Of a DNA stretch of 59,161 nucleotides, positions 1-10,300 are shown one piece after another. The notes below the pieces were generated by a model. That model was not told where the DNA came from. It saw only the letters and a list, made by a program, of their open reading frames with translations, and did no database searches. Origin of the DNA: CAZNNH01 sp964574335. GTDB taxonomy: Bacteria > Acidobacteriota > Vicinamibacteria > Fen-336. Position 1 is the stretch's first letter. Each line of letters starts with the position of its first letter. Position numbers and translations under genes: made by a program. Where the stretch lies: NCBI GenBank assembly GCA_964574335.1, contig CAZNNH010000019.1:1-59161 (forward strand). The letters run 5' to 3'.

Positions 1-252
1 GCCGCCGCGGACGACTCGGGTGCCCGCCGGGTGACGATCCAGGCCGAGGTCCTCCAGGGCGGCGAGGTGAAGGGGACCACGGCCGAAGAGCGGCTCGAGA
101 CCCGGCAGGAGGGTCCGCTGCCGCCGGCCTTCGCGAGCCAGGTGTCGCTCGGCGCTCTCGAGCCCGGGGACTACCAGCTACGGGTCGTGGTGAACGACCA
201 TGTCGCCGGGGCCCGCGTCGACCGCGCGGTCGCCTTCACCGTCGAGCCCTGA
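1..252 (+). CDS. C-terminal end of a probable exported protein (partial)
   Basis: The reading frame is open from the first base and ends in TGA at 250-252, so only the last 83 residues are present. The piece reads like a beta-sandwich: a valine-rich strand, a Gly-Ala-Leu-Glu-Pro-Gly-Asp-Tyr turn, then another strand ending in the dipeptide EP. Such ends are common in acidobacterial exported proteins that carry VWA or GWxTD modules, but no domain can be assigned from this fragment. Its last 75 bases overlap the 3' end of the convergent GH43 gene. Function unknown. Confidence 0.5.
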   Translation, partial: AAADDSGARRVTIQAEVLQGGEVKGTTAEERLETRQEGPLPPAFASQVSLGALEPGDYQLRVVVNDHVAGARVDRAVAFTVEP

Positions 253-2418
253 CCCGGCCTCCGTCTCCTTCCACGCCAGCACGGTGCCGTCCTTGCGATC
301 CGGGTGGGGCCCGGGCCAGTCGGCGGAGTAGGGCGCGCCGGTGGCCGGGTCGATGCCCACGAGACGCTGGGTCTTGAGCGACAGCAGCATGCACTGCCGT
401 CCACGCAGCATGTCCTGCCACATGAAGAGGCTGTCGGGAGACTCGCGTTCCAGGGGCCGCACATCGGCCGCAAGCCCCGCGCCGACCACGGTCAGGAAGC
501 CGCTGCCGTCCATGACCTCGAGGGCGACCCGGCCCTGTCCCCGATCGTGCACCCGGAAACGTGCACTGGGGTCCTCGGCCTCCTTCGATCCCGGCTGCGC
601 GAAGTGGAGCATGCCGAGCGGGTGGGCCCAGACCACGCTGCCGTCGGCGAGGTTGGTCAAGGTGACGATCTTGCCGAGGGGGATGTTCGATGAACGGTCG
701 GCCATCGGCTCGTCGACGCGGAAGTCCTCGAAGTCGGCGTGGCCCCCTTCGTGGCCCGCGGTGTTGAAGGCGAACAGCGCGTAGCGGGTGCCCTGGAAGG
801 TCTTGAGCTGGTAGGGGAGGCGGATCTCGCCGCCGAGGTCCGTGAAGGACTCGCCGTCTTCGCTGTAGCCGAGCCGGGCAACGTCGTTGTCGTAGTCGCC
901 GCGGGCGCGGAGGAAGACGTGGGGCGACGCGAGCTCCTCCTCGATCGTTCGGTCGCCCATCTGGTCGTAGAAGCGGAGCACGAAGCCGGTGTCGGTCCGG
1001 ACGATGCCGATGGAGGCGAAAGGCATGTTGAATAGGGCGAGGCCGGCGGTGTCTCCGGGCTCGAGGCCGGAGGCGTCGAGCTCGGCGGTCGCCATCGAGA
1101 CCGGGCCGATCGCCCGCTGGGTGAGCGAGTTCCGGGCCCACAGGAGTTGGCTGGCCGGAAGCGTGTGCAGGCGCAGGGCGCCGGGCTTCTCGGTGAGCGA
1201 CCACTTGGACACGACCGGGTTGTGGTTCCACTGCCAGACCGGCAGCAGCTCCGGCCCAGAGAAGTCGTCGCTTCGCTGGTAGGGGGCGGTCGGCGTCACC
1301 TGGGCGGCGACCGCGGGCTTGGTCCAGGTGCGCGGCGAGCGGCCCAGGTTGCCGGGCAGCCCGAAGTAGGGCCAGCCGTCCTTCCAGGTCACCGGCGAAA
1401 GGCCGGTGGTCCGGCCCACCGAGCGGAAGTCCATCATCGAGAAGCCCCACCAGTCGCCGTTGGGGAGGTCGACGATGCCGCCCTGGTGGAGCGGCACCGC
1501 GCCGAGATAGGCGCCTCTCGGCCCCTCGATCTGGAAGGTCGCGCCGGGCTCCGGCAGCGGCCGGTTGAGGCCCACGTTCTGCACCCAGAAGCCGCGCTGG
1601 GTGCCGAGGGTCTCGCTGGCGGCGATGACAACGGTCTCGTAGGGCCCGTCGACGCGATCCGCCCTCGCGCACTGCATCCGCCCGGTGGGGGCGTAGTTGG
1701 CGCTGATGATGTAGTACCTGCCGTCGATCTTGTAGAAGTGGTGCCCCTCGCCCATGGCGTTGCCGTGGGGGATGATCACGCGCTCGCTCCCCTCGACGAA
1801 TCCGCTCAGGTCCTTTTCGATCTCGATCAGGGTCACCTCGTCGTAGCCGTAGACCGCGTAGACGCGCCCGTCGTCGTCGAACAGGACCGACAGGTCGTGG
1901 ATGCCGGCAAGATGGCGGTGCTCCCAGGGCCCGGCCGGGTCGGCGGCTGTGAACACCTGCAGGTCGTGGCCGTTGACGTTGGAGAAGATGTAGAACTTCC
2001 CGTCGTGGTGGCGGATGCAGGGCGCCCAGATGCCTTGTCCGTAGGCCTCCTTGCCGTCCTGGAGGTCGAAGTCCGGCCCGAGCTCGAGGCGATCGAAGGC
2101 GTAGCTGAGCCACTCCCAGTTCACCAGATCCCTCGAGCGCAGGACCACCAGGCCGGGCATGGAGTGCATGGTGGTGCCGGCGAGGTAGAAGTCGTCGCCG
2201 ACCCGGATGATGTCGGGGTCGGAGAACTCGTCGTAGAAGAGGGGATTGGTGTAGGTGCCGTTGCCGTTGTCGGCGGTCCAGGACCTGGTGTGGGTGGCCG
2301 GCGCGGCGCCGGCCACGGACGCGCCGGCGAGGGCCAGCAGGCCGGTCCAGCTCACGCAGGCACGGCCGAAGCGGGACGACAGGGGGGCGCGGGGGTCGTT
2401 CTTTGGCGGGTGGGCCAC
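178..2418 (-). CDS. Secreted GH43 glycoside hydrolase with C-terminal beta-sandwich and fascin-like module
   Basis: A 746-residue exported enzyme, probably a beta-xylosidase or alpha-L-arabinofuranosidase acting on hemicellulose. The GTG start at 2418 is preceded by GAGGTG five bases upstream and followed by a signal peptide (hydrophobic stretch about residues 22-38). The five-bladed propeller of GH43 covers about 55-370. The three expected acids are visible: Asp67 in the SDPD motif (base), Asp175 in GIHDLSVLFDDDG (pKa modulator) and Glu224 in GEGHHFYKIDG (acid). Residues about 390-585 look like the beta-sandwich that often follows GH43. About 590-730 form a further module with fascin/beta-trefoil-like spacing (LTNLADG, GSGFLTV). 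The same open frame runs upstream into the adaptor remnant, but that part belongs to another gene. The family is clear; the substrate is inferred. Confidence 0.88.
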   Translation of the reverse strand: MAHPPKNDPRAPLSSRFGRACVSWTGLLALAGASVAGAAPATHTRSWTADNGNGTYTNPLFYDEFSDPDIIRVGDDFYLAGTTMHSMPGLVVLRSRDLVNWEWLSYAFDRLELGPDFDLQDGKEAYGQGIWAPCIRHHDGKFYIFSNVNGHDLQVFTAADPAGPWEHRHLAGIHDLSVLFDDDGRVYAVYGYDEVTLIEIEKDLSGFVEGSERVIIPHGNAMGEGHHFYKIDGRYYIISANYAPTGRMQCARADRVDGPYETVVIAASETLGTQRGFWVQNVGLNRPLPEPGATFQIEGPRGAYLGAVPLHQGGIVDLPNGDWWGFSMMDFRSVGRTTGLSPVTWKDGWPYFGLPGNLGRSPRTWTKPAVAAQVTPTAPYQRSDDFSGPELLPVWQWNHNPVVSKWSLTEKPGALRLHTLPASQLLWARNSLTQRAIGPVSMATAELDASGLEPGDTAGLALFNMPFASIGIVRTDTGFVLRFYDQMGDRTIEEELASPHVFLRARGDYDNDVARLGYSEDGESFTDLGGEIRLPYQLKTFQGTRYALFAFNTAGHEGGHADFEDFRVDEPMADRSSNIPLGKIVTLTNLADGSVVWAHPLGMLHFAQPGSKEAEDPSARFRVHDRGQGRVALEVMDGSGFLTVVGAGLAADVRPLERESPDSLFMWQDMLRGRQCMLLSLKTQRLVGIDPATGAPYSADWPGPHPDRKDGTVLAWKETEAGSGLDGEGDRAVDAGPGDMVVHHDP

Positions 2419-2452
2419 GTGATCACCTCGATGCCGACCCACATGATACCGG

Positions 2453-3174
2453 TCAGAACCGGATCGTGAAACGCGTGGGCTCGCCCTCGGGACGTGGGCC
2501 CTCCAGCGTGAAGGCGAAGCCGTGCTGGGTGAGCACCTCCTGGGCGACCGTGAGGCCGAGGCGGACGTGCCGGCGGACCGCCCGGTCGCCGCGTACCACG
2601 AAGACCTCCTGCTCCCCTTCGCGGTGGCGAAGGGACCGCGCCGGACGCGCAGCGCCCTGGGGCGGCGGTCGGTCACCACGAACACGTCCACCCGCAGGTG
2701 GGCGCGCAGCAGCGGGCTCGACTTCTCCTCGAGTGCCACCACCAGCGTCATCACGCCGTCCTGGATGGTTGGCAGGATGCTGCGCACGCTGCCGGCCAGC
2801 GTCGCCTCCTCGTTGACGCGGATACGGACCGGCATCCCGGTCGCCACCCGCTGGGCGTGGACGTCGGAGAGCGTGGCCAGGACCCGGGCCCTGCGCATGT
2901 CGTCGTCGGAGACGAGCCCCGACTCCCGCAGGCGCTCGCTCTGCTCCAGCCGGATGCGATAGGACTTGAGGTCGATCTCCGAGAGCGCCGCGCGGCTCGT
3001 CAGCTCGGCCAGGGTGCGGTCGAGGCTGAGACGCTTGCGGCGCTCCTCGTTGCGTTGGAGCCGCACCTGCTCGACGAGCTTGTCGAGCACCAGACGAGAC
3101 TCGGCCGCGTCCAGGTCGAGGATGGTGGCGCCGGGCTCGACCCGGGCACCCGGCTTGAGGCGCACCCGCAGCAC
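2453..3174 (-). pseudogene. HlyD/MFP-type efflux adaptor, truncated and frameshifted
   Basis: From a GTG at 3174 the frame encodes the second half of a biotinyl-lipoyl motif (LKPGARVEPGATILDLD), a coiled-coil hairpin rich in Glu, Arg and Leu, and the beta-barrel of a periplasmic adaptor. Near 2620 the frame breaks: after the stretch ending GPFATAKGS, the next frame continues with EGEQEVFVVRGDRAVRRHV and ends properly in TRFTIRF at 2453. Upstream of 3174 the frame meets a stop after nine codons, so the membrane anchor and first lipoyl half are missing too. In the family the adaptor links an inner-membrane transporter to an outer-membrane channel. Here it lies just downstream of an ABC exporter, its likely former partner. 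The break could be true decay or a sequencing error, but the missing N-terminus favours decay. Confidence 0.7.
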
Positions 3175-3288
3175 GCGGTGCTGGACTGCAAGGAGCGGAC
3201 CATGGGTCGATCACGCGCTTCTCAGGTAGCGTGCATGGGTTTGCGGCCCGGCGGGCGGCGAACGGGGTGTGTCCGCTTCCAGACGCAG

Positions 3289-3304
3289 TGTCCGAAGACG
3301 GACA
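3289..3304. other. Short perfect hairpin between ABC exporter and adaptor remnant
   Basis: TGTCCG-AAGA-CGGACA is a perfect 6-bp stem with a four-base loop. It lies 13 bases beyond the ABC exporter stop codon on the minus strand. No T-run follows, so it may be a weak terminator, an mRNA-stabilising structure or chance. Confidence 0.3.
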
Positions 3305-3316
3305 GGAGGTGGCGGG

Positions 3317-5074
3317 CTATATCCGGGCCTGGATGGTGTAGAGCTGGTGGTACCGGCCCTGCCGCTCCAGGAGCTCGCTGTGGCGCCCCCGCTCGACGAT
3401 CTGGCCGGCCTCGACCACCAGGATCTGGTCGGCCCGTTGGATGGTCGAGAGCCGGTGGGCGATCACCAGCGTGGTGCGGTCCCGGAGCAGCGACTCGAGG
3501 CTCTGCTGGATCAGCATCTCGCTCTCGGTGTCCAGGTTGGAGGTGGCCTCGTCGAGGAGCAGGATCCGCGGGTCGGCCAGCAGCGCCCGGGCGATCGTCA
3601 CCCGCTGTCGCTGGCCTCCGGAGAGCTTGACGCCGCGCTCGCCGATCACGGTGTCGAGGCGGTCCGGGAAGCGATCGGTGAACTCCAGCACGTGCGCCAG
3701 CCGCGCCGCCTCCTGGATGTGAGCGGCGCTCGCCTCCGGCCGGGCGAACAGCAGGTTCTCGCGGATGGTGCCCGCGAACAGGAACTCGTCCTGCAGGACC
3801 AGGCCGAGCTGGGCCCGGTAGCTGGCCAGCCGGACCTCGGAGAGGTCGATGCCGTCGACCAGGACGCGTCCTTCGGACGGCGTCAGGAAGCCGGCGGCCA
3901 GGCCGGCCAGCGTCGTCTTCCCGGAGCCGGAGCTGCCCACCAGGGCCGCCACCGTTCCGGGCGGGGCCTCGAAGCTGACGCCGCGCAGCACCGGCTTGCC
4001 CGGCTGGTATTCGAACCGAACGTCCTCGAACCGGAGGTGCCCCCGGATCACCGGCAGGGTGATGGTGCGGCGCGGGTCGTCGTCCTCCTTCGCCTGGGCG
4101 AGGAGCTCGGCGGTCCGGTCGAGGCCGGCGAACGCCTCGGTCATCTGGGTCCCGATGTTGGCCATCTGCACGATCGGGGCGACCAGGAAGCCCAGGAAGA
4201 GCGTGAACTGGAAGAGGCCGCCCAGGGTGAGCGAGCCCTGCAGCACGAGGCGCCCGCCGTAGCCCATGATCAGCACGCCGGCGATCCCCACGAAGAAGGT
4301 CCCCAGGCTGGTGACCGCCGCGCTGGTCGTGAGGGTGGTGCGGATGTTCTCGAACAGACGCATCACGCCCGCCTCGAAGACCTCACGCTCGCGCTCGATG
4401 GCGTGGAAGCCCTTGATCACGCGGATCCCGCCGAGCGCCTCGGTGAGCCGGCCCTTGACCTCGGCACGGATCCTGCCGCGCTCGCGGAAGGCCGGGCGCA
4501 GGGTGCCGAAGGCCCTGGTGGAGACGACGCCGAACAGCGCCAGCGGAACGATGGCCAGGGTCGTCATCGCCGCGTCGATGCTGAGCAGGAAGCCCAGGGC
4601 GACCACCGCCGTCAGCACGCCGCCCACCATCTGCACCAGCCCGGTGCCGACCAGGTTGCGGACCCCCTCGACGTCGTCCATCACCCGCGAGACCAGCTCG
4701 CCGCTCTTGGTGGCGTCGAAGGCCCGCACCGGGAGGCGCAGCACGTGGTACTGGACCTGGCCACGAAGCTCGGCGATGAGGCGCTGGGCCTCGACGCTCA
4801 GCAGCCGGGTGAGGAGGAACGACGTGGCCGCCTGGACCGTGATCGCCGCCGCCACCGCCGAGAGCAGGGTGAGAAGCAGCTGCGACCGGCCTTGCCGGAT
4901 CACGTCGTCGACCAGGTACTTGGTCGACGCCGGCAGCACCAGCCCGCTGAGGCGGTTGACCAGGATCAGCAGCAGCCCCACGAAGACCAGCCTTCGGCGG
5001 GGCCAGACGATCTCGGCGAAGGCACGCCGAATGCTGGTGGCGTTGGGTCGGGACCGATTCTGTGGGTGGGGCAT
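3317..5074 (-). CDS. ABC exporter with fused membrane and ATPase domains (MsbA/LmrA type)
   Basis: A 585-residue half-transporter, expected to work as a homodimer exporting a lipid, drug or peptide across the inner membrane. The ATG at 5074 was chosen because it lies just before the first basic and hydrophobic segment; the open frame extends 26 codons further but with no export or domain signal. Six membrane helices fill about residues 20-310. The ATPase domain has Walker A GSSGSGKTT (about 376-384), the LSGGQRQRV signature (about 483), Walker B ILLLDEATSNLD (about 505) and the switch histidine in LVIAHRLST, so it should be active. The downstream adaptor gene is broken, so the exporter may now act without it. 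It is divergent from the TauE-like gene across about 95 bp. Substrate unknown. Confidence 0.88.
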   Translation of the reverse strand: MPHPQNRSRPNATSIRRAFAEIVWPRRRLVFVGLLLILVNRLSGLVLPASTKYLVDDVIRQGRSQLLLTLLSAVAAAITVQAATSFLLTRLLSVEAQRLIAELRGQVQYHVLRLPVRAFDATKSGELVSRVMDDVEGVRNLVGTGLVQMVGGVLTAVVALGFLLSIDAAMTTLAIVPLALFGVVSTRAFGTLRPAFRERGRIRAEVKGRLTEALGGIRVIKGFHAIEREREVFEAGVMRLFENIRTTLTTSAAVTSLGTFFVGIAGVLIMGYGGRLVLQGSLTLGGLFQFTLFLGFLVAPIVQMANIGTQMTEAFAGLDRTAELLAQAKEDDDPRRTITLPVIRGHLRFEDVRFEYQPGKPVLRGVSFEAPPGTVAALVGSSGSGKTTLAGLAAGFLTPSEGRVLVDGIDLSEVRLASYRAQLGLVLQDEFLFAGTIRENLLFARPEASAAHIQEAARLAHVLEFTDRFPDRLDTVIGERGVKLSGGQRQRVTIARALLADPRILLLDEATSNLDTESEMLIQQSLESLLRDRTTLVIAHRLSTIQRADQILVVEAGQIVERGRHSELLERQGRYHQLYTIQARI

Positions 5075-5169
5075 GGGTGTGTCCCATGGTAGCGGAAACC
5101 CGACCGTTGACGGCGTCGAGTGGGCGGGGCAGGATCGGGCATGGTCCGTCACGGCGGCACGCCTCTTCC

Positions 5170-5955
5170 ATGAGCTGGCTCGACCTGGGGGCGCCCCTCG
5201 CCACGTTTCTCCTGACCGCCGTGACCACCACCGGCGGCGTGGGGGGGGCCTTCCTCATGGTGCCGGTCTTCTCCTGGCTCGGGGTGCCGATCTACGAGGC
5301 CGAGACCCTCGGTCTTCTCATCGGTCTCTTCAGCTCCAGCACCGCTTGTCTCGGCTACCACTCTGGCGGCCACATCAAGTTCAGGATGGCGGCCGCGCTG
5401 ATCGCCGGGATGCTGGTCTCTTCACCGTTGGGCTCATACGTCTCGGCGGTGGTGAGCAAGGATCTGGTCTTGCTCGTCTTCTCCCTGCTGCTGGTGGCCG
5501 GTGGGTCGATGATGCTCTTCTACTCACCCGGATCGAAGCCGCGCCCTTCTGGCGCGGGGCGCTCGCGGGCCGACGACGCGCTCGGCGTGGCGGCCGGCGT
5601 CGCGGTGGGGTTCTTCAGTGGGCTCCTCGGCATCGGGGGCGGCATCCTCCTCGGGCCCTTTCTCCTTTGGCGGGGATTCCACGCCCGGGACCTCTCCGGC
5701 ACCTCCTCCTTCTTCGTGGCCTTCTCGGCCATGACGGGATTCCTCGGTCACCTGGACTTCATGCGCTATGCCCACGCTCACGTCGACCCTCCGCTCTTCG
5801 GATGGGTCGTGGTGGCGGCGCTCGGCGGTGGCATGGTCGGATCGCACCTGGCGCGGTTCAGGTTGAGCACCGTGCAGATCAGGAGAGTGATTGGGTCTCT
5901 CGAATACCTGATGGCGATCAGGCTGCTCTGGGGCCTGGGGGCTCGCTGGCTATAG
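5170..5955 (+). CDS. TauE/SafE family membrane carrier (sulfite/organosulfonate exporter type)
   Basis: A 261-residue inner-membrane protein with about eight hydrophobic segments in two homologous halves. Each half carries the family's glycine-rich motif: GVGGAFLMVPVFSWLGVP near the start and GLLGIGGGILLGPFLL in the middle. Family members move sulfite, taurine-derived or related organic anions, but substrates are known for only a few. The ATG at 5170 starts directly before the first helix; upstream in-frame codons encode arginine-rich sequence unlike a membrane protein. No sulfur-metabolism gene lies nearby, so the substrate cannot be guessed from context. Confidence 0.82.
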   Translation: MSWLDLGAPLATFLLTAVTTTGGVGGAFLMVPVFSWLGVPIYEAETLGLLIGLFSSSTACLGYHSGGHIKFRMAAALIAGMLVSSPLGSYVSAVVSKDLVLLVFSLLLVAGGSMMLFYSPGSKPRPSGAGRSRADDALGVAAGVAVGFFSGLLGIGGGILLGPFLLWRGFHARDLSGTSSFFVAFSAMTGFLGHLDFMRYAHAHVDPPLFGWVVVAALGGGMVGSHLARFRLSTVQIRRVIGSLEYLMAIRLLWGLGARWL

Positions 5956-6108
5956 CGATCGCGACCTTTCCTGCTCACCCCTTGTTCCGGCGGCGGGCAG
6001 GGGGTAATGTCTCTCGATCGTTGACGGGCCACGGACCAGGCAGGCCTTCGCGTCGGCCAGACCCTCCCGGCCGGGCTGCCGCGTCGGCCAGAAGCGTGAG
6101 AGGCCAGC

Positions 6109-6618
6109 GTGAGTCTCAAGATCTCGCCATGCCGCACCAGCGTCGCCATCCTCGGGGCATCGGTGCTGCTCCTGTCGGGTAGCTGCGGGACCCTCTCCGG
6201 AGGCCGTAGCGATCCGAAGGCGCCCGCTGCCTTGGACTGTCCACCTTTGAAGGTGGATGCCGCCACCGCCGCCATCTGGGCCGAGGCGCTCCACACGTTC
6301 ATCTCCGGGCAGCAGGTCGAGCAGGCGTGCGTCCTGGTGAAGAGGGCCGACTGCCTTCAGGATCCGCCGGCGACCGTGCTCGACCGTCTGCGCGAGCGGG
6401 AGGAACGCCTGGCGACCTGGCCCTTCGCCTGCGGGGCCGGGGTCACGGTCCTGACACTGCGCGACGAGAGAGGCTCGGAGGGCCGAAGCGTCACCGTCAG
6501 CGACGGCTTCAGGGTGACCTGCCGCTGGAGCACCCGCCGGACCTGGCTCCCGGGGCAGAGCCGCGTCAAGCTCGAGGGCTGCGGGCCGGCCAGCGGTGCC
6601 GCCGCGGGGAACCCGTGA
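6109..6618 (+). CDS. Hypothetical lipoprotein
   Basis: A 169-residue protein starting with GTG at 6109. A basic start, a hydrophobic stretch and the lipobox LSGSC near residue 26 mark it as a lipoprotein. The mature part has six further cysteines, including Cys-Pro-Pro after the lipobox, GQQVEQACVLVKRADC and a Cys-Arg-Trp near the C-terminus, which could form disulfides in the periplasm. No family is recognised. It precedes the RDD gene by about 100 bp on the same strand and may be co-transcribed with it. Confidence 0.6.
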   Translation: MSLKISPCRTSVAILGASVLLLSGSCGTLSGGRSDPKAPAALDCPPLKVDAATAAIWAEALHTFISGQQVEQACVLVKRADCLQDPPATVLDRLREREERLATWPFACGAGVTVLTLRDERGSEGRSVTVSDGFRVTCRWSTRRTWLPGQSRVKLEGCGPASGAAAGNP

Positions 6619-6721
6619 GGCTTCGCCGGCCCGTCGTGGTCCACCGGACGGTTCTCGGACTGTAACCCTCCCGGGATCGGCGGGTGGGGCCGGTGCTAGG
6701 ATGGCGCCGCGTGACCCCGCC

Positions 6722-7342
6722 ATGAGCTGCGGCAACCACCCCGGGAGCGGCGCCCCTACCGTGCGCTGCGCGTGCTGTCTCCGCCCCTTCTGCCGCGACT
6801 GCGTGCGCGTCGACGACATCTTCTTCTACTGCGCCGCCTGCCATCCCACGTGGGCCGTGGCGGGAGGGGCGGCGATGACGCAGCCGACGCCCATCGCGGC
6901 CGGGACCGACGCCGCGGCGGTGCCGGCCGATTCATCTCCCGCTCTCCTCACCGCATCCCTCGGTCGCCGGGTAATCGCCCTGCTCATCGACGGCTTGCTG
7001 GTTGGCTTCGTGGTGAGCGTGGTCCTCGGGATGGCCCGCAACCCCGACGGCCCCGCCACCGTGTTGATCGCCTTCGCCTGCTCGCTGCTCTACGAGGCCC
7101 TCTTCGTTCAGCAGACCGGCCAGACCATCGGCAAGGCGATGGTGGGCATCGAGGTGGCGTCGGCCGCCGGCGGCCCCGCGAGCGACGGCCAGGCCTGGCT
7201 GCGCGCCCTCATCAAGGTGTCCCAGCTCGGCTGCTGTGGGGTCTGGTTCCTGCTGGCCGCGCTCTCCGATGAGCGCCGCGCGTTACACGACCATCTGGCG
7301 GGCACGCGTGTGCTGCGTCGTCCCGCCGGGGACGTCGCATGA
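6722..7342 (+). CDS. RDD-family membrane protein with N-terminal B-box-like zinc finger
   Basis: A 206-residue protein. The first 45 residues carry Cys and His in pairs (CGNH, CACC, CRDC, CAAC followed by His), the spacing of a B-box-like or double zinc-ribbon motif. The RDD domain follows a linker of about 25 residues: ASLGRRVIALLIDGLLVG, then further helices and a conserved FVQQTGQTIGKAMVGIEV loop ending near LHDHLAGTRVL. RDD proteins are small membrane proteins of mostly unknown role; some affect ion transport. The stop overlaps the start of the giant gene (ATGA at 7339-7342), so the two are translationally coupled and probably work together. An alternative ATG lies 21 bases upstream at 6701. 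Confidence 0.82.
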   Translation: MSCGNHPGSGAPTVRCACCLRPFCRDCVRVDDIFFYCAACHPTWAVAGGAAMTQPTPIAAGTDAAAVPADSSPALLTASLGRRVIALLIDGLLVGFVVSVVLGMARNPDGPATVLIAFACSLLYEALFVQQTGQTIGKAMVGIEVASAAGGPASDGQAWLRALIKVSQLGCCGVWFLLAALSDERRALHDHLAGTRVLRRPAGDVA

Positions 7343-10300
7343 CCGACGACGATCGCACGGGACCGCCGGACGATCGCCAGCGCCTGGCGGTGGCCCGCTT
7401 CCTCCTGGGCCCGGAGATGGCGGACCTGCCCGCGGCCAGTCGCAACCGAGCTCTGGCGGCAGCCCTCGGCGAGGGGGAGGCCCCGTCCCATGAGGAACTG
7501 CTGGATTGGCTCTCCCGCTGTGGGCTGGGGGAGAGCCCGGTGGCGCGCAAGGTCCAGGAGCAGGAGTGCGAGGACGCGACGCGTGCCCACGACCTGCGCG
7601 CGGCAGGGAAGCCGATCCCGGAGGGGTTGGCCCGGGCGCTCCGCCACCTGCCCCTCGACGTGCCGCTCGGATGGGAGGCGGACGCGGGGCCGGACCCCGA
7701 CGTGGGCCGGGCGATCGTCCTCCTGGGGGATCGCGCCTTCCTCGATCGGTGGACGGCTCGGGTCCCCACCGCCCACGCCCAGGTGGACGAAGCCCTTGCC
7801 GCCGTCCTCGCCCGCCTGGCCACGGGCGAGGCGCCGGGTGCGCTCGAGGAGCCGGCGGCCCTCGCCGAGCTCCTGCTCAGGGCCCCCCGCTTGCCCGGGC
7901 CCCTGCGCGACCGCCTGCTCGAGGTCCGGCAGACCTGGGCCGACGCCACGCTCCAAGAGCGGCAGGCGGTCGCCGAGGGCCTGGCGGAGGGTAGGCTGGC
8001 CCCCCAGGATGGCCCGAGTGCCGGCATCGCCCGCGCCGTGGTGGCCGAGCGGCTCCGGACCTCGAACGATCCCGGGGAGCGACGGCGCCTTCTCGACTGG
8101 GTCCTCTCCTCGCCCAGCCGGGATGTGGTTCCCACGCTTCTGGCCGCCGGCGACCAGCCCTGGGCCCAGCCGCGGGTGCTGGCGGTCCTCAGCCTGCGCT
8201 TCGGCCAGAAGCTCGGACCCGACTGGCCGAGCTGGCGGCGCTGGCTGGAGGCGCAGGCGCCGACTTCCGAGCGGGATCGCCTGCTCCGTCTCGGGATCTC
8301 CCCCGGCCTACTCCTGTTGCTGGTCGCGGAGCAGGCAGGGAGCGGCGCGGCGTCCCTCAGGGAGCCCCTCCGTGAATGGTGTCGAACCCGGGCCGAGCCC
8401 CCTCTCGCCGTGCATTTCCTCGAACGGTGGGGAGGGCGGCTGCCCGCCGACGAGGTCGAGGAGCTTTCCGGCCATCCGAAGGCGAAGGCGGCCGTGGCCC
8501 CTGCCCCTCTCGAGGCAGAGGTCTCCCCACACGAGCCGGAACCGGAGCCGGAACCCGAACCCGAGCCGCCGCCGGCCAGGGTCGAGCCGGCCCGTACGCC
8601 CGTCACGCCACCTCCGCCGGCCCCGCCCCCGCCGGCCCCGCCTCCAGTGCCCCCGCCTCCGGATCGCTGGCGCGGCTTCGTGACCGAGAACGCCAACCTC
8701 CTGGCCGGGGTGGCCATGCTTCTGGCCGGGGCTTCGCTCCTGGCGTACTTCACCTGGGACCGCCACTGGCTCTTCCGCTACACCCTCCTCCCCGGCCTCT
8801 TCGCCGCGTTCACCGCCGGCCTGGCCGCGGTCGCCTCCTGGCTGGAGAGGAACGAGAGCTCCGAGAAAGGGACCGCCGCCATGCTTCGGGGGGCCGCCAT
8901 CGCGCTGCTCCCCGCCAACTGCATGAGCGTCTCGCTGCTCGCCAGCGATCCCGCCGTCAACCACAAGCTGATCGCGGTGCCGGCGATGGCCGGCCTCTAC
9001 CTGGTGCTGATCCTGCTGGGGCTGCGCCGGTGGTGCGGGGCGGTGCACCCTGACCTCCGGCAGGTCCTGGCCCCCGGCCTGGCGTTCCTGAACGGCCTGG
9101 TGCTGGTGTCGCCGCTCGCCCGCGGGATCGCCCCGCTGGATCCGGCGGCGGTGCTCGCGGTGCTCACCGTCGGCTTCTACGTCGGGTTCCTGGTGGTGGC
9201 CGAGCTGTCGCGCCGGTTCCTCGCCCGCGTGCTGAGCCGGGAGGTGGCCGCGACCCCGCACGTCACCTGGTTCGCCGGGGGCATCGTCGCCGTGACCTAC
9301 CTCCAGGTGTTTGCCTGGACCCACGCCTGGGAGCGGCAGTGGCCGGGGATCGTCGTCTACGGCCCGCTGGTGCTCCTTGCCGGCGGTCTCGTCTTCCATG
9401 TCGAGCGGCAGTTCCGACGGGTCCTGGTGGCCGAGGACGAGACCGGCGAGGAGTCCTTCGTCGGGTTCGCCCTGATCCTGGCCGGGCTGCTGATGACGTT
9501 CCCGAGCCCCGTGCTTCGGATCGTGGCCTTCGCCCTGGCGGGCACGCTCTGGCTCTACCAGGCGGGGTTCCGGCGCAACCCGATCCACGACTACATCGGT
9601 CTGCTGTTGGTCGCGCTCGGTGGGGCCTCGGTGGCCCTCCTCCCCGGGTTCCCGATGACCGAGCTGCCCGTCCTCGGCCTCGCCCTCTGCCTCGGCTTCC
9701 CGGGGATCGCCTGGCTGGCCCCCCGCGCCCGTATGCCGCGCCTGCGGCCCGCGGCGAACGAGCTCGAGCAGGGGCTGCTGGTGCTGACGGCGGTGACCGC
9801 CGCCCTCGTCCAGTGGCACTACCGCTCCGAGCCGCTCCAGACCGCCGCCGTCCTGGGCGTGATCGCGGTCCTCCACTTTGCCCGCGCAGTCCGCCACCAG
9901 AACGCCCGCGACGGCTTCATCGGGGCGATGGTGGCGGCCATGGCCCTGCCCTACCTGGGCTTTGCCGACATGCGCGGCCAGCGGCTGGTGGGCAACACCC
10001 TGGTGGCGGGGCTGGGTTGCCTGTCGCTCCTCTGGCTGGCCAGCCTCCGCCTCTTCCGCTTCCCGGTCCTTCGCGAGCTCCGCTCCGCCGTGCTCTTCGT
10101 CTACGGCGCCTTCGCCCTCGCCGCCATGGTGGCCCGGGTCGCCCTCGAGCGCGGGCTCGTCCCGAGCGCCTCCTGGTCCCAGGCCCTGCCCGAGTACGCC
10201 GGCCCCTTCCTGATGGCGGCCGTCCTGGTCTACGCCACCCTCGTCTCGCGCTCGCTCTTGCCGGTGGTGAGCGGGCTCCTGATCGTGGTCGTCCTCTTCC

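Noticed and set aside
1147..2469. Long plus-strand frame opposite GH43
   Set aside because: Repetitive Val/Gly/Arg composition typical of antisense frames in GC-rich genes; no domain.
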